From: Pyrenopolyporus hunteri | Taxonomy: Eukaryota; Ascomycota; Sordariomycetes; Xylariales; Hypoxylaceae | Assembly: GCA_902806595.1 (NCBI GenBank) | Contig: CADCXC010000004.1 | Location: 310,001 to 374,000, forward strand | DNA: 64,000 bases | Direction: 5' to 3' | Shown: piece by piece, positions 45,411 to 57,645 of the stretch | Layout: each line of letters starts with the position of its first letter | Position numbering within the stretch: position 1 is the stretch's first letter | Translations under genes and position numbers: made by a program | Notes under the pieces: model-generated | Seen by the model: only the letters and a program-made list of their open reading frames with translations | What the model was told of the DNA's origin: nothing | The model's database searches: none

Positions 45411-46565
45411 TGCGATTTTGTTGTTGTGGGGGTAGGGGAAGAGTAGTGCCAAGGGAACCTAGATGTGTCTGTCTAAGTTGAATCTATGATGGGTCTATTG
45501 TGGGTGTATAATCCGAGGTAGTCCTACATCCGAACGTAAAAGCCGGGAGTAAATTAGAGGGGAAATCTATTAGAATGCCATGATGAAAGAAGGTGAAGTA
45601 AATATCGTAAAACGTGTAGAAATCTACGTGAGTAGGTACCTAGGTATGGACTTAGAAGGAAGTTTTGAGAAGAAATAATGTTGGGCTCGTTCTTGTTTGC
45701 GCGAGATTTCGGAGTCGCGCATTCGCGAATCAATACTCCGAATGTGTCACTCATAGAAGCAATTATCGTTGGGGGGCGCTTAGGTAATTCCGTAGTGGTT
45801 GCAGGCTTGCTCTCGGCCGAAGCCGGACGTCCGAGATACTAGATGCTCCCCTATTTTAACCGTCGTCTTTTCTATGAGATAGGAAGTCTGACGTTGACCG
45901 TTTGCGCCGAGGTCTGCGTAATAAAATAGTCTTAAGCCCGTGGTTAACAATAGGTAGGTTTGGCTGTAAAATATCGGGACTACAGTATAGGCATGCCTAT
46001 AGGGCGTGTATGCTAGTGACCACCAATATGCCATTCATTGTTACCCTTGTTACCCGAGCTGTATGAAATGCCACGTTTAAACATCTCCAGGGCGTCGATT
46101 TCGTAATATTTAAAATCTACAATAAAACTTATATCAGCGCCTCCAGGATATACATAAAAAGGGGTAAAATAAACACTAACCTAAACAAACAAACGATCCT
46201 GGTGACTCTTGCTGCATAGAAGCAAGAAAATTACACGACTATAGAAACAGCGAATGAAATTAAACGGCTTGGTTATTTATACGAATAACTGATATACGTC
46301 GCAAGTAAGCGGCAAATTGCGCACCATAATCCAATACACAATGAACCTATTTGAGGCGACCCGAGTTCTCAATACGCCGCCCATGTTCAAACTCAATTCC
46401 CAGACGCAACACTGCTGCCCATAGACTCGCCGTAGGGATATAAAGTATTCGCGACTATTCAGCAACCCCCCCGGGACACTTAATCAGTCTAGAGAGATCC
46501 CAGTCAGGAGTATGGTATCTCACCAATCAACCGACTGACCTTTCTCCCTCGCCAAACCCACCCCC
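45411..46565. other. Gene-free spacer
   Basis: 1.15 kb between the Mpv17 start and the ankyrin gene's stop codon; both genes lie on the minus strand. It contains the Mpv17 promoter and isolated TACC/GGTA units (45635). No gene supported. Confidence 0.5.
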
Positions 46566-49500
46566 TTAATCTGGCCCTAGCTCACCGGTCACAAACCCAA
46601 TCTGCCTCCGTGCGCCGGGCCCCGCGCCCGCGATATTCGCCGCAAGCGTGCTCTGGCTATCGACCAGCTTGCGCTGCTCCTGGATCCTAGTCTTGAGCCT
46701 GGCGTCGGCCGCCTGATCGAGGCGCTCGAGCTCCTCCCTCTCGCGGAGCCGGATGCTGCTCATCTGAGTCGCGTTGCCGACGCGCTCGCTGCCGACGTCG
46801 CGCTCCCACTGCAGCAGGCGCGCGTGTTTCTGGGCGTCGGCGTCGGCGAGGGCCTGCGCGCGCGCCACGCCCGCGTGCGTCAGCGCCTCCTGGTGCTGCA
46901 CCTCGGCCGCGTGACGCGCACGTTGCTGCCGCATCGCCGAGTTGAAGAGGTCTTCCTCTGCGCGGGCGCGCTCCCGCATCGCCGTGAGGTCTGCGCTATG
47001 CGCTCGCTTCTTGCGCGCTTCCTCCAGCTCGGCCTGGTTCGCTTGGATCTGCGCTTGCATGGCCGCGAGCTCCTTGTTCCGCCGTATGGCTAGCACGTGG
47101 TCCTCATTGTCCCGTTGGATCCGGGCGAGACGCGCCTTGCGCTCCTGCTCTTCTTGCTGGATGAAGGTGGGCATACCTACGGCGTCGTCGGGTTGCGGGC
47201 CGCTGTTGGCGTAGTAAACGTCGGTCCCACGGTTCGCGCGGAGCAGCGTTAAAAGTTGTGACTTGTGATCCGAGTCGGGTAACACTCGTTGTACATACAT
47301 GGTAGGGGAGTAGGTGAATTTTCCATCTGTGTAGTAGTTGAAGGGCTTATTAATGTATCGCCACATATCGGCTCGTAGTAGGACTTTAGTTGTGGTCAAG
47401 GGGTCGGCCGACTCGAAAGCCAAAAGGAGAACGGATTTCCCTTCGGATTGAAGCGTGATGTCGGATTCGCTTTGAAGGAGAAAGTTTATAGCCTTTTCCA
47501 TCGCTTTCTCTCGGCGAGGCGTCATCTCACCAGAGCCAGCTGCATGTAGGCATAGCTCGCCTAGTGCGCTACGTCCACCGTGTAGGGGACTTGGGAAGTC
47601 GGGGTCGTGCCTGTACTCGACTAATACCTGCATAGCCTGTAAATTGAGCTCCCGCGCCGCGTTGTGAAGAGATCCGTCGTTTCTCGAGGCTCCTGCAGCT
47701 AGTAGGTTCGACATCATGGTAATAGCCAGATCACCTCCAATGGCGGACGCCATCGACAACGGTGATCTCCCTGTCGCGTCTGTTATGTCCACGTCTGCGT
47801 CTGCCAACAGTAAGGATTTCACAATGTCTTGACGACGGGATTGTATGGCAAGCATCAAAGGAGTAACACGGGAGATGGGCGTTTCGTAATTAACCTTAGC
47901 ACCTCGTTCGATCAGCAGGTTAATGACTCCGCTGCTTATTTTCTTCTGGGGTTGCAACAATGCCCACATGAGCAGCGTAACTTGCTCCTCTTCCTCGATC
48001 TCCTGCATTACTCTACACGTCGTCGTCTGGTCGTGGTAGAAACCGGCGTCTAAAAGCGCGCCGAGAATCTTGGTCGACCGGGGGAATTGGTTGAGTGCTC
48101 TGATGAGCACAGGTACCGAGCTGGTTTGGGCGAACGCGACATCCATACGGCTCTGGCCATCGCCGTATTCTATGAATAGCGTGATAAGATCGTATATATC
48201 GTCTTCGGATGTAGCAACGTCGAAAATTCGAGGGAACGCGAATGTCAACGCCTGGGGATTGGGGTTTTCACGCATGAGCCTCCTAAGTAGGTCTGGATCT
48301 CCTTGCGCGGCCGCATTTTGCAATGCCTCCCCATGATTATAGTTGACGTCCGCACCGTGTTTGAGAAGTAGATCTACGAAGTCGTTCGCTAGGTGCGCGT
48401 GCGTCTCGATATAAAGGCTGAGGACTGTAGCAAAGGCCGATCCTACTCCATCGCCGGCGGCACCTTTCTCGAGCAGACACTTCGCAATCTCGTAGCCGCG
48501 ATTCGACAGCCACGAGGAAACGCGATCCGGCGTAAAGGCCTTACTAAATACTAATGATATGTCTTCTGCGGCGATTTTTGTGTCTAATAGTTTAGCAAAT
48601 GAGGACGGCGATAAGCTTTGGGTCGCATCAATCAGAGTCTGGCATCCGTTTGCTGCCGGTGAAGCGCGGTGATTGACGAGTAATTCGATAAGTCTCTCTT
48701 CGGGCTCTTCTTCATTGACAGCCCGGTTCAAAATAGAGTGGAGGGCACTCGGTACAGGTCTCCCCGCTTGGAACACCCAATTCATGATGGTGAATCTCGT
48801 ATCCCTGTTGAGGTCCCAACACGCTTCCATGGCGCGGACCAAGGTATGAGAAGATGGCCGCTTCTGACGTCCACCGACGTCGACGATGCCTAGTAGCATT
48901 TCCAAGTTGCCCAGAAAGGCACTCCTCGCCGCTTTCTCAACGGCATCTCCGTCGTTATAGTCAGGACTTGCGCCATACACTAGAAGGAGCTCGACGAGGT
49001 CTTTTCCGTCGTCACCATACCTCACCGCCGACACAAGCTGGACGTCGACTACGTCCCCGGTAACGCCCATTTGCAGAAGCAGCTTGAAAATCTGCGCCCG
49101 CTTTTTCAGGTCTCCTACTTGCGTAGCAGCCTGAAATCCTCTCTGCAGCGTTTTCTGGCCGATTAACGATTCACCGGCTAGTAGCATCGCGAGTACGTCG
49201 ACTGCCCCCGATTTGCACGCTTCTACGATGGCCTGGCCGTCTTTGTGCTCCACAGAGCCCCCATTCTGCACTAAGATGGTGCCGAACTCCACGTCGCCAT
49301 CGGAGGCGGCAGCTAATAGCGCGTCAGATACTACTTCGCCCGATGCGCCGGCCTTTAATAAACTGATAGAGGACATGCTCCTCGATCTCTTGTTTTTACC
49401 TCTTGTAGCTTGCGCAAAGCTCGTGTTAAGAATCTCGACAGGGAAACTCTTCTTGCCCAGAATAAGCTCTACGATATCTTGCTTTTCCTTCTTGATCGCC

Positions 49501-52259
49501 TCGATCAAAGCTAGGCCATCTCGAGTGTCGGCACGCGCTAAGAGTATGTTTATGAGGGGTATGTCGTCCGGGTATGTGTTGACAGCGAAGACAAGCGCCC
49601 TGTTCACTTCGCTCGCAGGTATTCCCCCTTCTAAGATCTTTTGCGCGAATGTGAGTCTATCCATTAAGTCCTGGATACGAAGTGCGTGAGGCATAGCAAA
49701 CGCCATCGAGGTAGGGTTCGGGTTGGCTGTGAACAAAACTTCCACCAGCTGCATATTTGCCGCGGCCACCGCTCGACATAACGCCTCGGCATTCATGGCA
49801 TTGACATCAGCGCCATTCGCTAGCAGAATTTTTAACGAAGAGAAGTTTTGTTCCCGCGGGGGAGCCTTTAGAATGGCTTGCACTTCTTGTAGAAGTAGTG
49901 ACGTGGCCGTATCCTTCGATTGCATCCGCCGTAAAATTGCGTCCAATTTCTCAGTTTTCTCGGCAGATACTGGTAGATTTGCAATATTTTTCACTGCCCG
50001 TTCCAGACTTTCGGCATTGGGCCGCCCTAAGCAAAGAATCATTCCTAGAATTTCTGGGTCTGAATGCAGCGCGGCGCGCTGCACAGCTATTCCCCCGTTG
50101 ATATTGATATCTGCATTCCCCTGTTGCAGTAGGGTTTTAAGTAATTTTTTGTCCGGAGGGTCGAATTGTACTGCTGCCTCGACCGCTGCTGACACCTCGG
50201 GCCCGCCTTGAGATGCACCAGCCGTTAGGAGCATGTTTATCATCTGGAGCCGCGTAGAGCTCTCGCTCACTTCCATCGCCCTCGGGATCGCTTTAGCCGC
50301 TACTTGAATTGTAGGTTTGCTTTTGAGTAACCTCTCTAGCAGTCGGACGTCTTTTTGCGAAATCGCCGCAGTAATGGTATGGCCTTCGTTGAAGTTCACG
50401 TCGGCGTTATAACGGAGAAAAAGCGCGATGAGTTTCTCGTCTCGGTGCGGTGATTGTTCGTCGATCGCATTTTCGAGAGCGCAATGGACGGACGGTCCGG
50501 TGAGCCCAGCCCGGAGGAACGACTCGGAAACCCGATACCGCTCAAGGGGCGGTAGATTCCGTACGCTAGGGAATACTTGAGCGAGAGCAACGGGGTTAGG
50601 CGGCTTGCTTGAGAGAATGAGGCTAGCAATGGCCGCGTCCCCCCTTTTCACGGCAATCTGTAAAGCTAAAGCGCCTTTGTGATCCGTCGATGCGGTCTCA
50701 TGTCTTTCGAATACCATGCTTCGTGGGCCCTTCCGGATATCTTTGGTCCCAACGATTTTGCCGTCAGGAAACAACGGAGTGAGGAGCAGCTTTACCGCCT
50801 CGAAGTCGCCGGCTTCCACCGCATCAACTAGTGCCTCATCTAGGGGGGCACCGGATGCACCTTTATGTAAGAGCAGACTCAAGAACGAGTGACGATCCTC
50901 GAATCTCATTTTCTTTGGCAGAAGTTCTACGCACTCCGACGCATACTGAGAACTGAACCTGGATTTCCCACCCAACATAACTTCTACCAAGTCAAGCTTC
51001 CCTCCCGATACGGCTTTACGCACAGCGATCGCATCCTGGTATTCGATTGACGCACCATGAGACACTAAGAGATGAACCATCTCGAGGAAGTAGGTGGCGC
51101 TCGCGTGGATCAGGGCTTTTGATACAGAATCGCCCTCGGCGCCGGCACACAATAGAATCTCCGTCATCGCTAGCTTTTCGTTGGGATTGATATTTTGGTG
51201 ACTCATGAGCTGGTCAAAGGCCCCATTAAGGCACGATTGAGTTGGCGGTTTACTCCCGAGGAGAATGGATAAGGCAATATCCCTCCGGCCCAGCGCTATG
51301 GCAGCTTTCAGCGCCGCCGCACCGTCGTGATTGCCATCTGCCGTTGACTGACTTAGATGTGTTACCGTGCCGAGGCACCCGGCCCTCGCCGCCTCTACCA
51401 TGGATTGTGAGATCCACGAAGACGATGGTCGTCCATCAGAACCTAGAATGAGCGCAACCATTTCAGGTTGGCCACCAACGGCACATATCTGCCGAAATGC
51501 GTCTTGTCCGTCCGTAGTCTGCGCTACGCTTGCGCCGTACCTTATAAGAAGTGTAGCGATCGCTACATTTCCGTCACGGATCGCAGTCGGCAACGCAGTG
51601 TCTAAGCTTAGAGCATCGGCGTACGGCAGAAGAACCTCGACCATTTCATAATGACCATTTTTTACTGCAATCTGAAGCACCTGGCTACGTTCAGCAAGAT
51701 CAAGACTCTTCCTCCTGCTGAGCAAACTCGTTCGGCTCTTTTGTGCTAGGTTCAGATTCCCGCCGGCTAGATTTAACCTAAGGATGAGGCACTCGGCGAC
51801 TCCCGGAGATCCCTGGTTAGAGATGTGAGCCACTAGAGCGTTGTATATCTCACGGTACTCCCACGTCTTCTTTTTCGTTGTGAAGGCGCGAGAGAGCCCT
51901 CCTTTTGATGCTTGGCCTTGGGATTCATTTGTGCGCTGTCTCTTGAGGAGCTCCTCCGCGATGAACTCGTCATTATCGGTCCTGTAGGACGGCGGTAGAT
52001 CAGGTCTTGGTGAGGGTGACGGCGGGGGTTGACAGGTTATACCCCATTCCTCGCCGAGTGCTTGGAGCCGCGAATATCTATTATTTCGGATGTGGGACGG
52101 CTCCATGCTCTCAATAAGACCAGGCATGTGATATAGACTGGGCAGGATCACCAGTCCCAGAGAAGATTGACCAGAACTGAGATATTGCTCTAGGTACTTT
52201 GGTAGACTGCGAGGTTCGACGGGGATAGGTGCTTTTTTTCTTGGAGGGGGTAACGTCAA
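46566..52259 (-). CDS. Giant ankyrin-repeat protein with C-terminal coiled coil
   Basis: One uninterrupted frame of 1897 codons. Almost the whole length from about residue 170 to 1590 is made of ankyrin-like units of about 33 residues, most of them degenerate (AVKNGHYEMVEVLLPYA; RDGNVAIATLLIRYGAS; ALIHASATYFLEMVHLLVSHG). The most canonical units lie near 1440-1530 (TPLMLAIQSRRQDIVKSLLL, DITDATGRSPLSMASAIGGD). The last 260 residues are a charged coiled coil (QEEQERKARLARIQRDNEDH to the RERARAEEDL and LREREELERLDQ stretches). The frame opens with a TTG at 52259 after a stop codon, and the first ATG is at 52127. The residues between look coding, so an upstream exon ending in a CATAG acceptor near 52265 is possible. 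No nucleotide-binding or other signalling domain was seen. Role unknown; probably a scaffold. Confidence 0.88.
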   Translation of the reverse strand: MTLPPPRKKAPIPVEPRSLPKYLEQYLSSGQSSLGLVILPSLYHMPGLIESMEPSHIRNNRYSRLQALGEEWGITCQPPPSPSPRPDLPPSYRTDNDEFIAEELLKRQRTNESQGQASKGGLSRAFTTKKKTWEYREIYNALVAHISNQGSPGVAECLILRLNLAGGNLNLAQKSRTSLLSRRKSLDLAERSQVLQIAVKNGHYEMVEVLLPYADALSLDTALPTAIRDGNVAIATLLIRYGASVAQTTDGQDAFRQICAVGGQPEMVALILGSDGRPSSSWISQSMVEAARAGCLGTVTHLSQSTADGNHDGAAALKAAIALGRRDIALSILLGSKPPTQSCLNGAFDQLMSHQNINPNEKLAMTEILLCAGAEGDSVSKALIHASATYFLEMVHLLVSHGASIEYQDAIAVRKAVSGGKLDLVEVMLGGKSRFSSQYASECVELLPKKMRFEDRHSFLSLLLHKGASGAPLDEALVDAVEAGDFEAVKLLLTPLFPDGKIVGTKDIRKGPRSMVFERHETASTDHKGALALQIAVKRGDAAIASLILSSKPPNPVALAQVFPSVRNLPPLERYRVSESFLRAGLTGPSVHCALENAIDEQSPHRDEKLIALFLRYNADVNFNEGHTITAAISQKDVRLLERLLKSKPTIQVAAKAIPRAMEVSESSTRLQMINMLLTAGASQGGPEVSAAVEAAVQFDPPDKKLLKTLLQQGNADININGGIAVQRAALHSDPEILGMILCLGRPNAESLERAVKNIANLPVSAEKTEKLDAILRRMQSKDTATSLLLQEVQAILKAPPREQNFSSLKILLANGADVNAMNAEALCRAVAAANMQLVEVLFTANPNPTSMAFAMPHALRIQDLMDRLTFAQKILEGGIPASEVNRALVFAVNTYPDDIPLINILLARADTRDGLALIEAIKKEKQDIVELILGKKSFPVEILNTSFAQATRGKNKRSRSMSSISLLKAGASGEVVSDALLAAASDGDVEFGTILVQNGGSVEHKDGQAIVEACKSGAVDVLAMLLAGESLIGQKTLQRGFQAATQVGDLKKRAQIFKLLLQMGVTGDVVDVQLVSAVRYGDDGKDLVELLLVYGASPDYNDGDAVEKAARSAFLGNLEMLLGIVDVGGRQKRPSSHTLVRAMEACWDLNRDTRFTIMNWVFQAGRPVPSALHSILNRAVNEEEPEERLIELLVNHRASPAANGCQTLIDATQSLSPSSFAKLLDTKIAAEDISLVFSKAFTPDRVSSWLSNRGYEIAKCLLEKGAAGDGVGSAFATVLSLYIETHAHLANDFVDLLLKHGADVNYNHGEALQNAAAQGDPDLLRRLMRENPNPQALTFAFPRIFDVATSEDDIYDLITLFIEYGDGQSRMDVAFAQTSSVPVLIRALNQFPRSTKILGALLDAGFYHDQTTTCRVMQEIEEEEQVTLLMWALLQPQKKISSGVINLLIERGAKVNYETPISRVTPLMLAIQSRRQDIVKSLLLADADVDITDATGRSPLSMASAIGGDLAITMMSNLLAAGASRNDGSLHNAARELNLQAMQVLVEYRHDPDFPSPLHGGRSALGELCLHAAGSGEMTPRREKAMEKAINFLLQSESDITLQSEGKSVLLLAFESADPLTTTKVLLRADMWRYINKPFNYYTDGKFTYSPTMYVQRVLPDSDHKSQLLTLLRANRGTDVYYANSGPQPDDAVGMPTFIQQEEQERKARLARIQRDNEDHVLAIRRNKELAAMQAQIQANQAELEEARKKRAHSADLTAMRERARAEEDLFNSAMRQQRARHAAEVQHQEALTHAGVARAQALADADAQKHARLLQWERDVGSERVGNATQMSSIRLREREELERLDQAADARLKTRIQEQRKLVDSQSTLAANIAGAGPGARRQIGFVTGELGPD

Positions 52260-53804
52260 ATTAGACTATGAGCTTATTCACCAATGAGTCCGCATCCTAG
52301 AAGCTGTTGAAGACACCTCGTAGCCTCTCCGTAGATACGATGTGCCAAGGTTGTATGAGGAGAGCAGGTGGATGATTATAACGGATCGTCACCAATGATG
52401 TGACGGGGACACACTCAGGAAACAAATATGCAGTCCAATACTCCAAATAATGCAAAAAGTCGACCACAATTCACTCAAAACAAGGTATATAAGTAATTAG
52501 TAAAGGAAATAAAAAAAACGAGTGTGAGACTACGTGTGGACCGGAAAGAAAGAAAAAGTATCATAAGTGAGAAAGGAGAAAAAAGATCTGGGATGTTTCA
52601 TTAAGCCTCCGAACTATGAGACACGCCAAACCCAAACCTAAGGCCCAGGGGAGAGCTTGAGCCACAGCCAGGGGGGGTGAGGCGGCACCTCGTCATTATC
52701 TACCAATTCCTAGGCTGGACGAAGTCCTGGAAACCGCCAATTCCACTCGCATCTCTCCCCTGCACTGCCTCTTTCCCCTCCCCGTCTTGGCCGCATAGAA
52801 TATGTAGCGATATTGCGCAACCGGCAGCGCGTCCGACCCTACCGACGTTTACTTGAGATTTTAAACTCCAAGCTACCGTAAACTGCCACGCGCTCCTCGG
52901 TCTCTCATTCGTTTACCGGCCTGTAGCTTTTATCGACGATATGTGGGCTGTCGTCGCGTCTACTACGCAGTAGGCAACAGCGTAAATATTACCTAGGTAT
53001 CTACCTACCTAGGTAGGTAGTGATACCATTTGCAGTTTGTTGCGTACCATATCTAAGTCGCTTAAATAGACCGGCCCTACTCACTGGTAATAGGCGCTAT
53101 TATAAGCAATTGCAATTCGACGTCAACCCTTTGAACAATCAAGTAAACAATATCTGGATATCTACCTAGGCAGATAGTGTAAGTGTAGGGTAGCTGTGTA
53201 CAATCGGACAGGGAATTCCTTACTCTAGTAAGTCACTGTAGTCGTAGTCGACCGTTGATTCGATACATACATTGTACTAAGTAGGTACCGATGGGTTGAA
53301 GAAGTTCTCGGTGGATTTAACCCGTCCTAGGCGCATCGTAGCACCGAGACACACTTCCTCGCAAGTGACAACCTAATCGGACAGGGATTTGGCGTTGCTA
53401 GCTACACGGAAAGAATCGCGTATTGGTATTCGATGGCAACTCGATAGGTATCACCGCCAAGTGGCTTAGCTAGACGCAACACGGAATCCCGACACAATAC
53501 CGCCTACCACATGTAGGTTGGTACCTACCTACCTATGTACCTACCTACCTACTTAGGTACCTGGTAGATATTTTGAACGTTATTACGTATCAGACCGGAA
53601 TTACCTCTTTGCTGTCTCCTGGTCGTATGTATATGCTTGGCATGTCAAAGGAGGCTGCTTTGTCAGTTCGGGTTTACGGCGGTAACTCTGGTCTATTCTA
53701 TGGCTAATCATGTGAGTCGCAAATTGCGTCGGCTAGTTAAGTCTGGGCCATTGATTACATCCGCAGGCGACGTGATCCGGCGTGGAAAATTGCTCACCAA
53801 TCGC
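52260..53804. other. Spacer between ankyrin gene start and GAL10 end
   Basis: 1.5 kb with GGTA/TACC palindromes at 52993-53025 and 53515-53565. It may hold a small first exon of the ankyrin gene. A plus-strand frame (53637-53978) overlaps the epimerase end and is a shadow. Confidence 0.5.
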
Positions 53805-55212
<1,408 letters not shown>

Positions 55213-57645
55213 TTTAGCAAGTTTATGAGGTCGATTGATACGGCAAGAACCTCGGAAGACGGGCGTCGCTGTCTGTTATGAAGGGGGGTGAGAAGAAGGA
55301 GAAGAAGTTGTGCGATAGAAAGTCGCGAGTTTTGAGAGAGTGCGGCAAGAGTGCGGCGGTCAATAGCGATCTCCGTTTTAAAATTGGATGAAATTGGAGG
55401 GGTCGCAAGCTTGCCCCTCCTTCCCAGACGGATGTTGCTACAGTGAATGGAGAGGAACTAGTACCGTGAAGTGCCTACCTTGCCCGTAAAGCGACGGCAG
55501 TAACGATGATTTGAAGTTGGATGTTACCTAATGCACCTAATGCCAGTTCTAGTACCGGCCTAACCTTACTAACCTTAGGTACCCCATGTACCTACTAGGG
55601 GCCAGACAGGGAAGAATCCCAGGTACAGGCCGTCAACTGTGAGTTGATGGTTTCCACGTTCAAGTTGTCACCACACAAACGGGTCAGATCAACACCATCC
55701 ATGGCGTTGTCATTTCTTAAGGGAAATTTAACTGGTAGGCTAATGCTTAGGAGCTGCACTTTACATATCATCACTGACAGCTCACAAATGTCTTACATAG
55801 GGATGACTTATTGTCTCGCGCTTGCCTAGGTAGGTACCTATGCACCTATGCATGTGTAACCGTCCTCGGGGGGTTACGTACGTACGTACGTACATAAGAA
55901 GACGATCACGATAGTGAAAGTATCTACATATGTACCTATTAAGGCAAATTCTTTGTGAAGATCGGACACCGTAGCGTTGATTTGCCACATGAATCCTCCT
56001 TGCAGGTTAGACGCAGCTAACAACTATAAGAGGTATGTAGGGCATGAACGACTAGGTACCTATGCTTCCATGGCTTCTAGGTAAATACCTAGTATGTAGT
56101 ACAGCCATCCCATCGTGAATGAATATAATACAGACGTAGCTGGTGAGAGCCCACTTAATTAGGTAGGTATATTTATTGTATGATTTACAGAGACGAGCCT
56201 TCAATTCTTTGAACCCGCCAGCCACATCCTTTTAATCATAACCTTAACCAGCCTAATACCATGTATCTACACGTAGGTACACTATGGTTTGTGCGGGTTG
56301 GAGGCTTATATCAACATGACCAAATCAATTTGAACTGGTCGAACTGCATGGGATCGAAGTACGAAGGTACCGCGAGCATCGAGGTACGATACAACATATT
56401 ATGTACATGTAGCTAAAATACAACCAATTACCTTAGCTTTTGGAGTTGCGGGGCTACCTACCCACCTTATTGGTCAAATTGCCAAGGATTGTGGCTTTGC
56501 CGTTTCCTTGTGGCGCCGTGAATTTTCAAGTCGACTTTTCGCTCCTTGTTACAAGACCCGGGATAAGTCGAGGTACCCTACCTTCACCTTCTTACCTACA
56601 TCATAATCCGACCCTCACCCTCTTAAAACCATCGTTGATAGGCCGCATAGGGGACACATATGGGGCCAAGCCAACGCGACGCGACCGGATGAAAGCTCAC
56701 TCAAGATTGCATTCCTCAATCCCCCCAAAAGTCTACCTAGTTATGCCATGAATTATGCTAGCACATTGATAAGGGTCCATGCTACGTCCATTCCAGTCAT
56801 TTCTTTGACCAGCTCTAGATCCACTCCAGGGCAAAGAAAAGCATTGTGTATCTTATGTTTCACGCCGTCTTCGGAATCTTCCCGCCAATTCGATTCCCAG
56901 CTTGACAAACTCCCGGGGCGGTAACCTTTATGCGCCCTAGGTGACGCCTACAGGTGTCGCCGGACCCGGTAGACGCCCGCCTATGCGCCTGCGGTAACCG
57001 TTAACAAAGCATAGTACCACTTTTCCGCCCAGACGCTTTCAGCTTCACGGCACCGCCAAAAAAGTCTTAGGCATTAGGCACGCTGGCCTTGGAAGAATCG
57101 GGAGAATGACCAGATCCATTCATCTACATCTACCTCCATCACCACATCAATCTCACATTTCCCATTACCATTCTTCAGATCAACCAACCACCTGTGTCCC
57201 TCGCAATACACTCTTCGAGGACGCTCGCTTATGATTTCGTGAGGCGACCTGGTTTGTGCTTCGAGTTAGTCGGGTTCTGGATAAAGGTGAATCTAGTTAG
57301 GTATGTCCCGGCGACTTGACTTGACTCCCACCTGCGTGCCGACTGCTTCCTTGTAAGACCCTGCCGTCGCTCGTACGGCTCATACGGGAGAGTCCACTAC
57401 GGGGGCGAATAATTACCTAATCGCATCGCTTCATCTCAACTCAACGTCTCATCCATCTTCCCTGCGAAGTCCCGCACGCTGCTATGGAGCCCCTGATTTT
57501 GCACCCTCGCATGCTCCTCTTATCACCTCCTAATTCATAGAACTTCACATTCTTAACTTGATATTTCTACGGTCTGCTAATCCCCCCATGCAGGTTTCTG
57601 GTCCTCACCACCATTCTCGCTGGGACCATTTAAGTGTAACCTGCC
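55213..57645. other. Divergent promoter region, GAL10 and SUN gene
   Basis: 2.4 kb with GGTA/TACC units (55825-55845, 56050-56100, 56160) and a GTAC run (55877-55892). Frames such as 56440-56751 start at TTG. The part from about 57100 on is pyrimidine-rich and is probably the SUN gene's leader. Confidence 0.5.
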
